In this document: piece after piece, positions 53,772-62,360 of the stretch
Layout: every line of letters begins with the position of its first letter
Position numbering within the stretch: position 1 is the first letter of the stretch
DNA from: Streptomyces clavuligerus
GTDB lineage: Bacteria; Actinomycetota; Actinomycetes; Streptomycetales; Streptomycetaceae
Length of the DNA: 64,000 nucleotides
Reading direction: 5' to 3'
Assembly: GCF_005519465.1 (NCBI RefSeq)
Contig: NZ_CP027858.1
Coordinates: 1,054,001 to 1,118,000 of the forward strand
The notes under the pieces: generated by a model
What the model was told of the DNA's origin: nothing
The model's input: the letters and a program-made list of their open reading frames with translations, nothing else
Databases searched by the model: none
Translations under genes and position numbers: made by a program

Positions 53772-56354
53772 TCAGAGCCGGGGGTCGACCGGCTCCGACT
53801 CCAGGGCCAGCACGGCGAAGACCGCTTCGTGTATCCGCCACAGCGGTTCCCCGGCGGCCAGCCGCTCCAGCGCCTCCAGGCCGAGGGCGTACTCCCGCAG
53901 CGCCAGCGAGCGCTTGTGGCCGAGGAACCGGTCGCGCAGCCGCTCCAGGTTCTCCGGACGGGTGTACTCCGGGCCGTAGACGATCCGCAGATACTCCCGG
54001 CCGCGGACCTTGACCCCCGGCTGGACCGGCCGGTCCTTGCCGTCCCGGGTGAGCGGCTGGAGCGGCTTGACGACCATGCCCTCACCGCCGCGCCCGGTCA
54101 GCTCCAGCCACCAGTCGGTACCGGCGGCCACGGACGCCTCGTCGGTGGTGTCGACCACCAGCCGCCCCGTGGTGCGCAGCAGCCCCGTGGGGTCGTGCTC
54201 CACCAGCCGGTCCAGCCAGGCGAGCTGCTGGTCGTGGGGGACGCCCGCGAGCGAGCGGCCCGGCGCGGCGAGGATCTGGAACGGGGCCAGCCGCACCCCG
54301 TCGAGACCCTCGGTGGTCCAGCAGTAGCGCCGGTACGCCTCGGTGAAGGCGGCGGCGTCGGCGGCGCGCTCCCGCTGGGCACGGAGCAGCCCGTCCACGT
54401 CCGAACCGCGCGCCGCCGCCGACTCCAGGGCCGCGAGGGCGCCGGGGAAGACCGCGCCCGACGCCGCGCCGACGGCCGCGTACTGGTTGCGCAGCAGCCC
54501 TCGCGCCTTGAGCGACCACGGCATCAGCTCGGCGTCCAGCAGCAGCCACCCCTCGCCGTCGGCGCCGGGGGCGGCCAGTTCCTCCCAGAGCCCGGCCCCG
54601 GTGACGGCCCGGCGCAGCCGGTCGAGGATCTCCTCGGTGACGGTCTCGTCGTCGAAGAAGGGGCGGCCGGTCCGGGTGTAGAGCGCGCCGGTCGGCCCGT
54701 CGACACCGAACCGCTCCCGGGCCGTCGCCGCGTCCCGGCAGACCAGGACCACCGCGCGCGAGCCCATGTGCTTCTCCTCGCACACCACCCGCTCCACACC
54801 GTCGGCGCGGTACTGGGCGAACGCCTCCGCCGGGTGCTCCAGGAAGCCGTCCTGCCGCGAGGTCGCGGTGGGGGCCATCGTCGGGGGCAGATACGGCAGC
54901 AGCCGGGGGTCGACCGCGAAACGGCTCATGACTTCGAGGGCCGCCGCCGCGTTCTCCTCGCGTACGGAGATCCGGGCCAGTTCACGGGTCTCGACGATCC
55001 GGCGTCCGTGCACATCGGCGAGGTCCAGCGGACGGCCCTCCCGGCTGCCGGGGGCGTCGGCGACGAGCGGTCTGACCGGTTCGTACCAGATCTTCTCGGC
55101 GGGGACGTCGACGAGTTCGCGCTCCGGCCAGCGCAGCGCGGTCATCCGGCCGCCGAAGACGACTCCGGTGTCCAGGCAGATGGTGTTGTTGATCCAGGAG
55201 GTACGGGGGACGGGGGTGTGGCCGTAGACGACGGCGGCGCGGCCCCGGTACTCCTCGGCCCAGGGGTAGCGCACCGGCAGGCCGAACTCGTCGGTCTCGC
55301 CGGTGGTGTCCCCGTACAGCGCGTGCGAGCGGACCCGGCCGGAGGTGCGGCCGTGGTACTTCTCGGGCAGTCCGGCGTGACAGACGACGAGGTCGCCGCC
55401 GTCCAGGACATAGTGGCTGACGAGTCCGTCGATGAACTCCAGCACCTGCTGCCGGAAGGTCCCGTCCTCCTTCTCCAGTTGCTCGACCGTCTCCGCGAGG
55501 CCGTGGGTGTGCTGGACCTTGCGGCCCTTGAGATACCGGCCGAGCTTGTTCTCGTGGTTGCCGGGGACGCAGAGCGCGTTGCCGGAGGCGACCATCGACA
55601 TCACCCGGCGGAGCACACCCGGGCTGTCGGGGCCGCGGTCCACGAGGTCGCCGACGAAGACGGCCGTGCGGCCCCCGGGGTGGACGCCGTCCCGGTAGCC
55701 GAGCCTGTCGAGCAGGGTCTCCAGCTCGGAGCTGCACCCGTGGATGTCGCCGACGATGTCGAAGGGGCCACTGAGGTGGCGGAGGTCGTTGAAGCGGCGC
55801 TCCAGGACGACCTCGGCGGCGTCCACCTCCTCCTGGCCGCGCAGGACATGCACCTTGCGGAAGCCCTCGCGCTCCAGTCCGCGCAGGGAGCGGCGCAGTT
55901 CGCGGCGGTGGCGCTGGACCACCCGGGCGGGCATGCCGGCGCGGTCGGGGCGCCGGGCGTTGCGCTCGACGCAGACGTCCTCCGGCAGGTCGAGCACGAC
56001 GGCGATGGGCAGCACGTCGTGCTCACGGGCCAGCCGGATGAGCTGACGGCGGCTCTCGGCCTGCACATGGGTGGCGTCGACAACGGTGAGCCGCCCGGCC
56101 GCGAGCCGCTTGCCCGCGATGTAGTGGAGGACGTCGAAGGCGTCGCGGGAGGCGGACTGGTCGTTCTCGTCGTCGGCGACGAGGCCCCGGCAGAAGTCCG
56201 AGGAGATGACCTCGGTGGGCTTGAAGTGGCGCCGGGCGAAGGTGGACTTGCCGGAGCCGCTCGCGCCGATGAGCACGACGAGGGAGAGGTCGGTGACGGG
56301 GAGGAGGCGCTTCGGCACGGTGGTGGCCGAACCGGTCGGGTCGGTGGTGGTCAT
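53772..56354 (-). CDS. pnkp: Polynucleotide kinase-phosphatase-ligase Pnkp (RNA repair)
   Basis: Protein of 860 residues with the bacterial Pnkp layout. A 5'-kinase (about 15-185) has the P-loop GASGSGKSTFARRHF. A metallophosphatase (about 190-430) has FDIVGDIHGC, FVGDLVDRGPDSPG, CVPGNHENK and YGHTPVPR. A nucleotidyltransferase/ligase part (about 490-860) has the adenylated Lys in CEEKHMGSRAVVLV and later GEGMVVKPLQPL. With Hen1 it heals and seals RNA cut by ribotoxins, the Hen1 methyl mark preventing re-cutting. ATG at 56354 overlaps the hen1 stop (ATGA), so both proteins are made together, matching the known Pnkp/Hen1 complex. A divergent PIN toxin-antitoxin pair lies just upstream of hen1. 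Confidence 0.93.
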   Translation of the reverse strand: MTTTDPTGSATTVPKRLLPVTDLSLVVLIGASGSGKSTFARRHFKPTEVISSDFCRGLVADDENDQSASRDAFDVLHYIAGKRLAAGRLTVVDATHVQAESRRQLIRLAREHDVLPIAVVLDLPEDVCVERNARRPDRAGMPARVVQRHRRELRRSLRGLEREGFRKVHVLRGQEEVDAAEVVLERRFNDLRHLSGPFDIVGDIHGCSSELETLLDRLGYRDGVHPGGRTAVFVGDLVDRGPDSPGVLRRVMSMVASGNALCVPGNHENKLGRYLKGRKVQHTHGLAETVEQLEKEDGTFRQQVLEFIDGLVSHYVLDGGDLVVCHAGLPEKYHGRTSGRVRSHALYGDTTGETDEFGLPVRYPWAEEYRGRAAVVYGHTPVPRTSWINNTICLDTGVVFGGRMTALRWPERELVDVPAEKIWYEPVRPLVADAPGSREGRPLDLADVHGRRIVETRELARISVREENAAAALEVMSRFAVDPRLLPYLPPTMAPTATSRQDGFLEHPAEAFAQYRADGVERVVCEEKHMGSRAVVLVCRDAATARERFGVDGPTGALYTRTGRPFFDDETVTEEILDRLRRAVTGAGLWEELAAPGADGEGWLLLDAELMPWSLKARGLLRNQYAAVGAASGAVFPGALAALESAAARGSDVDGLLRAQRERAADAAAFTEAYRRYCWTTEGLDGVRLAPFQILAAPGRSLAGVPHDQQLAWLDRLVEHDPTGLLRTTGRLVVDTTDEASVAAGTDWWLELTGRGGEGMVVKPLQPLTRDGKDRPVQPGVKVRGREYLRIVYGPEYTRPENLERLRDRFLGHKRSLALREYALGLEALERLAAGEPLWRIHEAVFAVLALESEPVDPRL

Positions 56355-57916
56355 GCGCTCTTCGTCTCCTTCGTCCCGGTCTCCTTCAGCTCGGTGCCGG
56401 TCCCGGTGTCGCTCTTGGTGTCGGTGCCAGTCTCGGTCTTGGTCCCGGCGGGGGTGCCCGGGTCCGTCCGCTCGTCTCCCTCGCGGGTGAAGACGGCCAT
56501 CTGCGTCGGCGGTCCGACCTCGGGGTCGTCCGGGCCCACCGGGACGAGGGCCACGCGGTAGCCCTCGCGTTCCGCCACCGTCTCCGCCCAGCGGCGGAAC
56601 TCCTCGCGGGTCCACTCGAAACGGTGGTCGCCATGGCGGACATGCCCGGCGGGCAGGGTCTCCCAGCGGACGTTGTACTCCACGTTCGGCGTGGTCACGA
56701 CCACGGTCCGGGGCCGGGCCGAGCGGAACACCGCGTACTCCAGGGCGGGCAGCCTGGGCAGGTCCAGATGCTCGATCACCTCGCTGAGCACGGCCGCGTC
56801 ATAGCCGCCGAGCCGCTTGTCGGTGTAGGTGAGCGAGCCCTGGATCAGCCGGACGCGCGCCGCCTGCCGCTCCCCCATCCGGTCCAGTCTCAGCCTGCGC
56901 CCGGCGATGGTGAGCGCGCGGACGGAGACGTCGACACCGACGATCTCGGTGAAGCGCACGTCCTTCAGCAGCGCCTGCACCAACTGGCCCTGGCCGCAGC
57001 CGAGGTCGAGCACCCGGCCCGCCCCGGCCTCGCGCAGCGCGGCGAGGATCGCCTCGCGCCGCTGCTCGGCCAGCGGCACCGGCTTCTCCTCGGTGTCGGT
57101 GCTCTCGTCGACCGCGTTGTCGAGGTCCTCGATCGCGAGCCCCTCGGCCTCGGCCAGCCGGACCATCTCCAGCCGCTCCATCGCCTGCCGGGTCAGCCCC
57201 CAGCGGCGGGAGAGATAGCGGCTGGTGATGAGCTTCTGCTCGGGGTGGTCGGCGAGCCAGCCCTCCCCCGCGCGCAGCAGCTTGTCCACCTCGTCGGGGG
57301 AGACCCAGTAGTGCTTGGCGTCGTCCAGCACCGGCAGCAGCACATAGAGCTGGTTCAGCGCGTCGGCGAGCCGCAGCTCACCCTCCAGCACCAGCCGGAC
57401 ATATCTGGATTCGCCCCAGTCGGGGAACCGTTCGTCCAGGGCGATCGGCCGCACGTCCACCGAGGTCCAGCCCAGCGGGCCGAAGATCCCGCGGACGAGT
57501 TCGGCGCCGCCGCGCGCGGGCACGGCGGGCAGCTCGATCCGCAGCGGCAGCGGCTCGGCGGCCCGTTCGGGACGGGACTCGCACACACCGCGCAGGGCGC
57601 TCCTGAAGACGGTGCTGAGCGCGACCGCGAGCAGCGAGGAGGCGGCGTAGGGACGATCGTTGACATACTGCGCGAGCGCCGCGTCGGGCGCCCCGCCCCG
57701 GCCCTTGCCCTTGCCCCGCCGCACCAGCGCCACGGGGTCCACCTCCAGGAGGAGCGCGGCCGTACAGCGCTCGGGGGTGGCCTCGGGGTAGAAGACATGC
57801 GCGATGCCATGGGCGGTGGAGCGCCGCTGGGGGTTGTCCGGATGCTTGTGCAGCAGATGACCCAGGTCGGTCGCGGGCGCTTCGGGGGTACCGGTCGTAC
57901 TGATCGTCAGAAACAC
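56351..57916 (-). CDS. hen1: Hen1 3'-terminal RNA ribose 2'-O-methyltransferase
   Basis: Protein of 521 residues. The N-terminal Hen1_N domain (1 to about 245: FLTISTTGTPEAP, LLHKHPDN, AHVFYPEATPERC) activates Pnkp ligation. The C-terminal methyltransferase (about 280-480) has the AdoMet motif VLDLGCGQGQLVQALL. The metal-binding residues are in SEVIEHLDLPRL and GHVRHGDHRFEWTREEF, as in plant HEN1. It 2'-O-methylates the 3' end of broken RNA before Pnkp seals it. GTG at 57916 fits the conserved start FLTIST. After the domain comes an unusual tail of about 35 residues rich in Thr, Lys, Glu and Gly (TKTETGTDTKSDTGTGTELK). It starts the pnkp operon. Confidence 0.93.
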   Translation of the reverse strand: MFLTISTTGTPEAPATDLGHLLHKHPDNPQRRSTAHGIAHVFYPEATPERCTAALLLEVDPVALVRRGKGKGRGGAPDAALAQYVNDRPYAASSLLAVALSTVFRSALRGVCESRPERAAEPLPLRIELPAVPARGGAELVRGIFGPLGWTSVDVRPIALDERFPDWGESRYVRLVLEGELRLADALNQLYVLLPVLDDAKHYWVSPDEVDKLLRAGEGWLADHPEQKLITSRYLSRRWGLTRQAMERLEMVRLAEAEGLAIEDLDNAVDESTDTEEKPVPLAEQRREAILAALREAGAGRVLDLGCGQGQLVQALLKDVRFTEIVGVDVSVRALTIAGRRLRLDRMGERQAARVRLIQGSLTYTDKRLGGYDAAVLSEVIEHLDLPRLPALEYAVFRSARPRTVVVTTPNVEYNVRWETLPAGHVRHGDHRFEWTREEFRRWAETVAEREGYRVALVPVGPDDPEVGPPTQMAVFTREGDERTDPGTPAGTKTETGTDTKSDTGTGTELKETGTKETKSA

Positions 57917-58036
57917 GTGTCCGATTATGGGCGTCTCGCTCCCGCGCTGACCACGCATTTCCCGGGGGCCTCGGCCGCCTCGGCCCTGGGGAGCGAGGGC
58001 GCCTCCGGTTTCCTGCCCATTTGATGGAATGGCCCC

Positions 58037-58321
58037 ATGTCTGAGATGGCGTACAGCATCGGCGAGGGGCCGGCGACTCGGGTCAGCCTGTCCCTGCCCG
58101 GGGGAACCGCGGAAGCGATCCAGGCCCGGGTCGGCAAGCGGGAGTTCTCCGCGTTCATCGCCGCGGCCGTCGAGCGGGAGCTGAGGGGGCGGGTACTGGA
58201 TGAGTACCCGGCCGACTACGAGAGCCGCGAGGGGCCGGTGTCCGAGCAGGCGCGACAGAGGGCACGGCAGGTGTTCGACGAGGTGTTCGACGAGGAAGAC
58301 CAGCGGCCCGCCGCAAGCTGA
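58037..58321 (+). CDS. Antitoxin of a PIN-domain toxin-antitoxin pair
   Basis: Protein of 94 residues. The first 55 resemble a ribbon-helix-helix-like or CopG-type antitoxin: ATRVSLSLPGGTAEAIQARV (beta strand then helix), REFSAFIAAAVERELRG. The acidic C terminus (YPADYESREG, QVFDEVFDEEDQ) is of the type that wraps around a toxin active site. ATG at 58037 is used; a second ATG three codons in is possible. The stop overlaps the reading frame of a PIN-domain protein, the usual VapBC order. It is divergent from hen1 with a 120-bp shared promoter region, so autorepression by the complex could also affect RNA-repair expression. Confidence 0.75.
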   Translation: MSEMAYSIGEGPATRVSLSLPGGTAEAIQARVGKREFSAFIAAAVERELRGRVLDEYPADYESREGPVSEQARQRARQVFDEVFDEEDQRPAAS

Positions 58322-58716
58322 CTCCTGAGGGGACGCTGGTCCTGGACAGCGAGGGGTTCTCCCGGTTGCTCGCTGACGACGAGACCGTGGTGGCCCTGGT
58401 CGCGGAGGCGCGCTCGCGCGGCATGGACGTGGTGATCTGCGCGCTCACCACCATCGAGGCCGTGCACGCCCGCACGGACAAGGCGCGGTTGCGCCGGCTG
58501 CTGTCCGGCCTTCGTGTGATCCCGGTGGGGGATGAGGAGGCGAAGGCGGCCTCGGCCCTGTTGATGGGCGTCGGCCTGCATGGCCACACGTACGCCATCG
58601 ACGCGGCTGTGGCCGAGGCCGCCCTGCGACAACAGCGTCCCGTGGTCATGCTGACGTCCGACACCGACGACATGGCCAAGCTCTGTGGCGACCGGGTCCG
58701 GCTCGTCGCCGTGTGA
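58318..58716 (+). CDS. PIN-domain ribonuclease toxin with probable CTG start
   Basis: PIN-fold protein of about 132 residues. The first metal Asp is in TLVLDSEGFSRLL, later acidic residues in ALTTIEAVHARTD, YAIDAAVAEAAL and LTSDTDDMAKLC. This four-acid set is typical of VapC-type RNases. In this frame there is no ATG, GTG or TTG between about 58282 and the TTG at 58366, and a start there would remove the first catalytic Asp. The codon at 58318 is CTG and overlaps the antitoxin stop as CTGA, mirroring the ATGA coupling common here. So either CTG is used or the gene has lost its start. The frame is otherwise intact to a TGA at 58716. Confidence 0.7.
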   Translation: MTPEGTLVLDSEGFSRLLADDETVVALVAEARSRGMDVVICALTTIEAVHARTDKARLRRLLSGLRVIPVGDEEAKAASALLMGVGLHGHTYAIDAAVAEAALRQQRPVVMLTSDTDDMAKLCGDRVRLVAV

Positions 58717-58934
58717 GACGCACGCGCGAGGCCGGAGGCGATCCGAACGCTGCCGCCCTGTCACAGCTCACCGGCGCTTCCAGCCGATGGTGCCCCAGGG
58801 GGACCGGCCCACCGGGCGTGATCTGCGGCCTTGTCCGGCGAGGGGCGTGGACGGCGACCGGAGCCGCCTGGAGGAATCAGCACACCTCCGCCCGCGCCCC
58901 GTCCCCGGCCTGGGCGATGACCTCGGCCCCGGGG

Positions 58935-59130
58935 CGAGCAAGCCGACGCGATGCGCCCACGCCCCGCCTCTGGGCCGGGCGTTTACCTTGGCCTGCGGTG
59001 AGTGATCCGCAGGGGTGCCGCGGGTGCCGAAAGTGGAGAGCGCACGGAGGTTCCGAGGAACGAGGAACCGAGCACGGTCGACCGTCGGCGCACGCTTCAG
59101 CACCCCGGAGGCGAACCGAGCCACAAAAAA
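58935..59130. repeat. Second, inverted copy of the 13.9-kb repeat element
   Basis: Read on the minus strand from 59128, GTGGCTCGGTTCGCCTCCGG, then the GTGCGCCGACGGTCGACCGTGC core, then CTCCACTTTCGGCACCCGCG repeat the order found at 13942-14060 with a few differences. It carries about one 86-bp unit rather than four. Its inner end lies in the mmuM 3' end. The rest of 58717-58934 shows no gene. Confidence 0.75.
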
Positions 59131-60017
59131 GAGGCGAGTTCGGCGATCGTGGCGGGCCCCACCCGGCAGCAGCCGCCGATGAGGCGGGCGCCCGCCGTCA
59201 CCCAGGCGGGGGCCTGAGCGGGGTCGTAGCGCACGGGGCCGCGCCAGGTGTGGGCGGCGGGGTCCCAGTCCTCGCCGCTGTTGGGGTAGACCACCACGGG
59301 TCTGCCGGTGACCGAGGCCGCGCGGGCCACGGCGGGGGCCGCGTCCCGGGGGGCGCAGCAGTTCACGCCCGTCGCGATCACCTGCTCGTGCTCCGCCGCC
59401 AGGGCGAAGGCGTCCGCCAGCGGCTGCCCGGCGCGGGTGCGGTCGCCGTCGGCGGTGTACGAGAGCCAGACCGGGACGCCGCAGTCGGCCGCCGCCGCCA
59501 GCAGGGCCTTCGCCTCGTCCGTGTCGGGCACTGTCTCCAGGGCGAGGACATCGGGCCCGGCCGCCGCGAGCGCCTCGATCCGGGGGCGGTGGAAACGTTC
59601 CAGCTCGCGCACGGTGAGTCCGTAGCGCCCCCGGTACTCGCTGCCGTCGGCGAGCACCGCCCCGTACGGTCCGACCGACGCCGCCACCCACACTTCGGCG
59701 GGGGCGGCGTCGGCTGCCGCGCGGGCCAGTTCCACGCTGCGGGCGAGCAGCGCGGAGCTCTCCGCGCCGCCGAGCCCGGCCCGGCGGAAGCCCTCGTGAC
59801 TCGCCTGGTACGAGGCGGAGATGAGGACCTGGGCGCCCGCGTCGGCGTAGGCGGTGTGGGCGGCGGCGAGCTGCTCGGGCCCGTCCTTCAGCAGCCGGGC
59901 CGTCCACAGCGGGTCGGAGAGGTCGCAGCCCTGGGCGGCGAGCTGGTTGGAGAGCCCGCCGTCCAGGACGAGCGGACCCGCGCCCAGCGCCTCGGCGAGG
60001 GTGCGGCGGGGCCGCAT
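59097..60017 (-). CDS. mmuM: Homocysteine S-methyltransferase
   Basis: Protein of 306 residues of the MmuM/BHMT barrel family, which methylates homocysteine with S-methylmethionine or AdoMet. The zinc-binding cysteines are Cys in ATGVNCCAPRDA and the pair in LIGGCCRVGPATI. LVLDGGLSNQLAAQG at the start and ISASYQASHEGF are also typical. The last ten residues, FLWLGSPPGC, are encoded inside the repeat element: the same WLGSPPGC reading occurs in the 13.9-kb copy. So the natural end of the gene was probably replaced, without touching the zinc site. ATG at 60017 lies five bases after the LLM oxidoreductase stop, forming an operon. Confidence 0.9.
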   Translation of the reverse strand: MRPRRTLAEALGAGPLVLDGGLSNQLAAQGCDLSDPLWTARLLKDGPEQLAAAHTAYADAGAQVLISASYQASHEGFRRAGLGGAESSALLARSVELARAAADAAPAEVWVAASVGPYGAVLADGSEYRGRYGLTVRELERFHRPRIEALAAAGPDVLALETVPDTDEAKALLAAAADCGVPVWLSYTADGDRTRAGQPLADAFALAAEHEQVIATGVNCCAPRDAAPAVARAASVTGRPVVVYPNSGEDWDPAAHTWRGPVRYDPAQAPAWVTAGARLIGGCCRVGPATIAELASFLWLGSPPGC

Positions 60018-60022
60018 CGGGC

Positions 60023-60946
60023 TCAGCCCAGCTGGGACTGGACCTGGGCGGAGATCAGCTCCAGGTGGTCCAGGTCGTCCAGGTCGAGGATCTGGAGGTA
60101 GATCCGGGAGGAGCCGGTGGCGGCGTAGCGGCCGATCTTGTCGACGACCTCGGCGGGCGAGCCCGCGAGCCCGTTGGTCCGCAGCTCGTCGACCTCGCGG
60201 CCGATCGCGGCGGCCCGGCGGGCGACCTCGGCGTCGTCCTTGCCGACGCAGGCCACGAGCGCGTTGGAGTACACCAGGTCGTCGGCGCCGCGCCCGATGG
60301 CGTCGGCGGCGGCGCGGACCCGGCCGAACTGCCGCTCGGTGTCCTCGATGGAGGCGAAGGGGATGTTGAACTCACTGGCGTAGCGGGCGGCGAGCCGGGG
60401 GGTGCGGGTGGCTCCGTGGCCGCCGATGAGCACCGGCACCCGGTCCTGCGCGGGCTTGGGCAGCGCGGGCGAGTCGGTGAGCGTGTAGTGGGTGCCCTCG
60501 TACGAGAAGGTCTGGCCGAGGGGCGTCTCCCACAGCCCGGTGACGATCGCGAGCTGCTCCTCCAGCCTGGCGAACTTCTCCTTGGGGAAGGGGATGCCGT
60601 AGGCGGTGTGCTCCTCCTCGAACCAGCCCGCGCCGAGGCCCAGCTCGATCCGTCCGCCGGACATCCGGTCGACCTGGGCGACCTGGATGGCGAGCACGCC
60701 GGGGAGCCGGAAGGTGCCCGCGGTCATCAGGGTGCCGAGGCGGATGCTCCGGGTCTCACGGGCCAGACCGGCGAGGGTGATCCAGGCGTCGGTGGGGCCG
60801 GGCAGACCGTCGGCGGAGCCCATGGCCAGATAGTGGTCGGAACGGAAGAAGGCGTCGAAGCCGAGGTCCTCGGTGGCCTTGGCGACGGTGAGCAGTGTGT
60901 CGTAGCTCGCCCCCTGCTGGGGCTCGGTGAAGATACGCAGATCCAT
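60023..60946 (-). CDS. LLM-class F420-dependent oxidoreductase
   Basis: Luciferase-like protein of 307 residues. It has MDLRIFTEPQQG at the start, FDAFFRSDHYLAMG, IRLGTLMTAGTFRLPGVLAIQVAQVDRMSGGRIELGLGAGWFEEEH (by segments near 60-110) and PVLIGGHGATRTPRLAARYASEFN. These are marks of the F420-binding branch common in actinobacteria. It would transfer hydride between F420 and an unknown small molecule. ATG at 60946 (MDLRIF) is preferred over one three codons upstream because of an AGGA spaced eight bases before it. It precedes mmuM by five bases, so the two are cotranscribed, but no shared pathway is evident. Confidence 0.88.
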   Translation of the reverse strand: MDLRIFTEPQQGASYDTLLTVAKATEDLGFDAFFRSDHYLAMGSADGLPGPTDAWITLAGLARETRSIRLGTLMTAGTFRLPGVLAIQVAQVDRMSGGRIELGLGAGWFEEEHTAYGIPFPKEKFARLEEQLAIVTGLWETPLGQTFSYEGTHYTLTDSPALPKPAQDRVPVLIGGHGATRTPRLAARYASEFNIPFASIEDTERQFGRVRAAADAIGRGADDLVYSNALVACVGKDDAEVARRAAAIGREVDELRTNGLAGSPAEVVDKIGRYAATGSSRIYLQILDLDDLDHLELISAQVQSQLG

Positions 60947-61027
60947 GGGGTCCATCCTGCACCGTCCGCCGGGGCCCCGCGCCCCACCCCCGCCGGGGGC
61001 GGCCGGGACGCGTCCCGCGCGCGGCGG

Positions 61028-61765
61028 TCAGGGCGGGCAGGACGGGCGCGCGGGCCGCATCGCGTCGGGTACGCCGAGCGCGGGCGCGCCGACTCCCGTC
61101 GCCGCACCGGCGGCGCGGGCGGCGGCGCCGGGAGCGGCGCAGGCTCCCACGGCGCTGCGGGCGCCGGGCGGTCCGGACGCGGGGGCCGGGCCCGGGGCCT
61201 CGCCCCGGGGGTCCGGCGGCCTGGGCGCGCCCCGGGAGCCCGTCGGTGCCGCGGGCCGGGCCGGACGGGGCGCGGCGGCGGCCGGTCCCGCTCTCCCCCG
61301 GCTGCTGTCGGGCGGTCGCCCGGCCTCCCGGGCGGCGAGCTTGCGCAACATGCCGCGGACCCGGTCGGTGGACTCGTCGGCCGCGTCGATCGCCTCCACG
61401 CACTGCCAGTACAGCCCTTCGTCGTCGGTGCCGCAGGCGACCGAGACCAGAGCCATGCCGACGTCGACCAGGAGGGCGCCGAGGCTCATCAGGGCCGCGC
61501 GGGCGTCGGCGACACCCGAGAGCCGCGCGGCCCTGATACCGCCGCTGCGCAGCCCCGGACGGTCCAGCGCGCCGACGCCGCGCGCGCCGGTCTCGGCGAG
61601 GCCCCGGGCCTCGCTCCTCAGCTCCAGCGGGCCGTACACGGCGAGCCGGCCGCCGATCGTCTGGGCGAGTGCCTGGGCCTGCCATGCCTCCGCCACGATC
61701 TCCGGCACCGCCCGGCTCTGCGCCAGTGCGTGCCGGCTTGCGAGGATGAGTCGCTCCGCGTCCAT
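61028..61765 (-). CDS. DUF6099-like Streptomyces protein
   Basis: Protein of 245 residues. The first 145 form a helical domain (MDAERLILASRHALAQSRAV, AEAWQAQALAQTIGGRLAV, LLVDVGMALVSVACGTDDEGLYWQCVEAIDAADES) that resembles the DUF6099 family of Streptomyces, from memory. The last 100 are Pro/Ala/Arg/Gly-rich and probably disordered. There is no signal peptide or enzymatic motif. ATG at 61765 is preceded by GGGGGCGG. It is on the same strand as the LLM/mmuM pair, with an 81-bp gap. Function unknown. Confidence 0.65.
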   Translation of the reverse strand: MDAERLILASRHALAQSRAVPEIVAEAWQAQALAQTIGGRLAVYGPLELRSEARGLAETGARGVGALDRPGLRSGGIRAARLSGVADARAALMSLGALLVDVGMALVSVACGTDDEGLYWQCVEAIDAADESTDRVRGMLRKLAAREAGRPPDSSRGRAGPAAAAPRPARPAAPTGSRGAPRPPDPRGEAPGPAPASGPPGARSAVGACAAPGAAARAAGAATGVGAPALGVPDAMRPARPSCPP

Positions 61766-61960
61766 CGCCGCCCCCGTTCGTACGACTTACTGCCCACTCA
61801 TTCATTACCCAGAGTGAGGCCTATTGAGCCCAAACGCCAGAGGAATTCGGAAATTTGTGGTCAGGAAGTCGTTAGTTGATCATCTTTTGACTCCGAAGAG
61901 TGACAATCTCTTGATCGTCGAGGGCGCGGAGTCCGAAATCACCCTGTTCCCACCTCGAAC

Positions 61961-62287
61961 TCACGTCACCGGGAAGCGTTTCTCGTTCCGGTCGATCTTC
62001 TCGGAGAGCGCGGTGAGCGGGTCCACACCGAGCACCTCGCAGAACTGGAGGAGGTACGCGAGCACATCGGCGACCTCGTCCCGGACCCGGTGCGCGGTCG
62101 TCCCGTCGTCCATCACCCGCGCCGACTGCTCGGGCGTCAGCCACTGGAAGATCTCGGCGAGTTCGGCCGCCTCGACGCCGAGCGCCGTCACCAGGTTCTT
62201 GGGGGTGTGGTAGGGGCCCCAGCCGCGTACGGCCGCGAAGGCGGCGAGCCGGTGCTGGAGCTCCGCCAGATCAGGTGTCTCTGTCAC
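61961..62287 (-). CDS. MazG-like nucleotide pyrophosphohydrolase
   Basis: Protein of 108 residues of the all-alpha NTP pyrophosphohydrolase group. The metal-binding acidic pairs are in TALGVEAAELAEIFQWL (ExxE) and VRDEVADVLAYLLQFCEVLG (ExxD), the two helices that bind magnesium. It would cleave non-canonical or damaged nucleoside triphosphates to monophosphates. The GTG at 62287 is used; the ORF could extend 16 codons upstream without domain support. The 195 bp downstream (61766-61960) are A+T-rich (GAATTCGGAAATTTGTGG, GATCATCTTTTGACTCC) and may hold the promoter of the DUF6099-like gene; no gene is seen there. Confidence 0.85.
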   Translation of the reverse strand: MTETPDLAELQHRLAAFAAVRGWGPYHTPKNLVTALGVEAAELAEIFQWLTPEQSARVMDDGTTAHRVRDEVADVLAYLLQFCEVLGVDPLTALSEKIDRNEKRFPVT

Positions 62288-62360
62288 AGCATCAGGTCTA
62301 TCACCGGGCACCGACAACCCCTGCGCCCCGTCCACCCGTTCCGCCCGTCCTGCCGTCTCC

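Noticed and set aside
52536..56561. A long open frame on the plus strand across arcA and pnkp
   Set aside because: It is the complement of two well-recognised genes and has no recognisable protein features.
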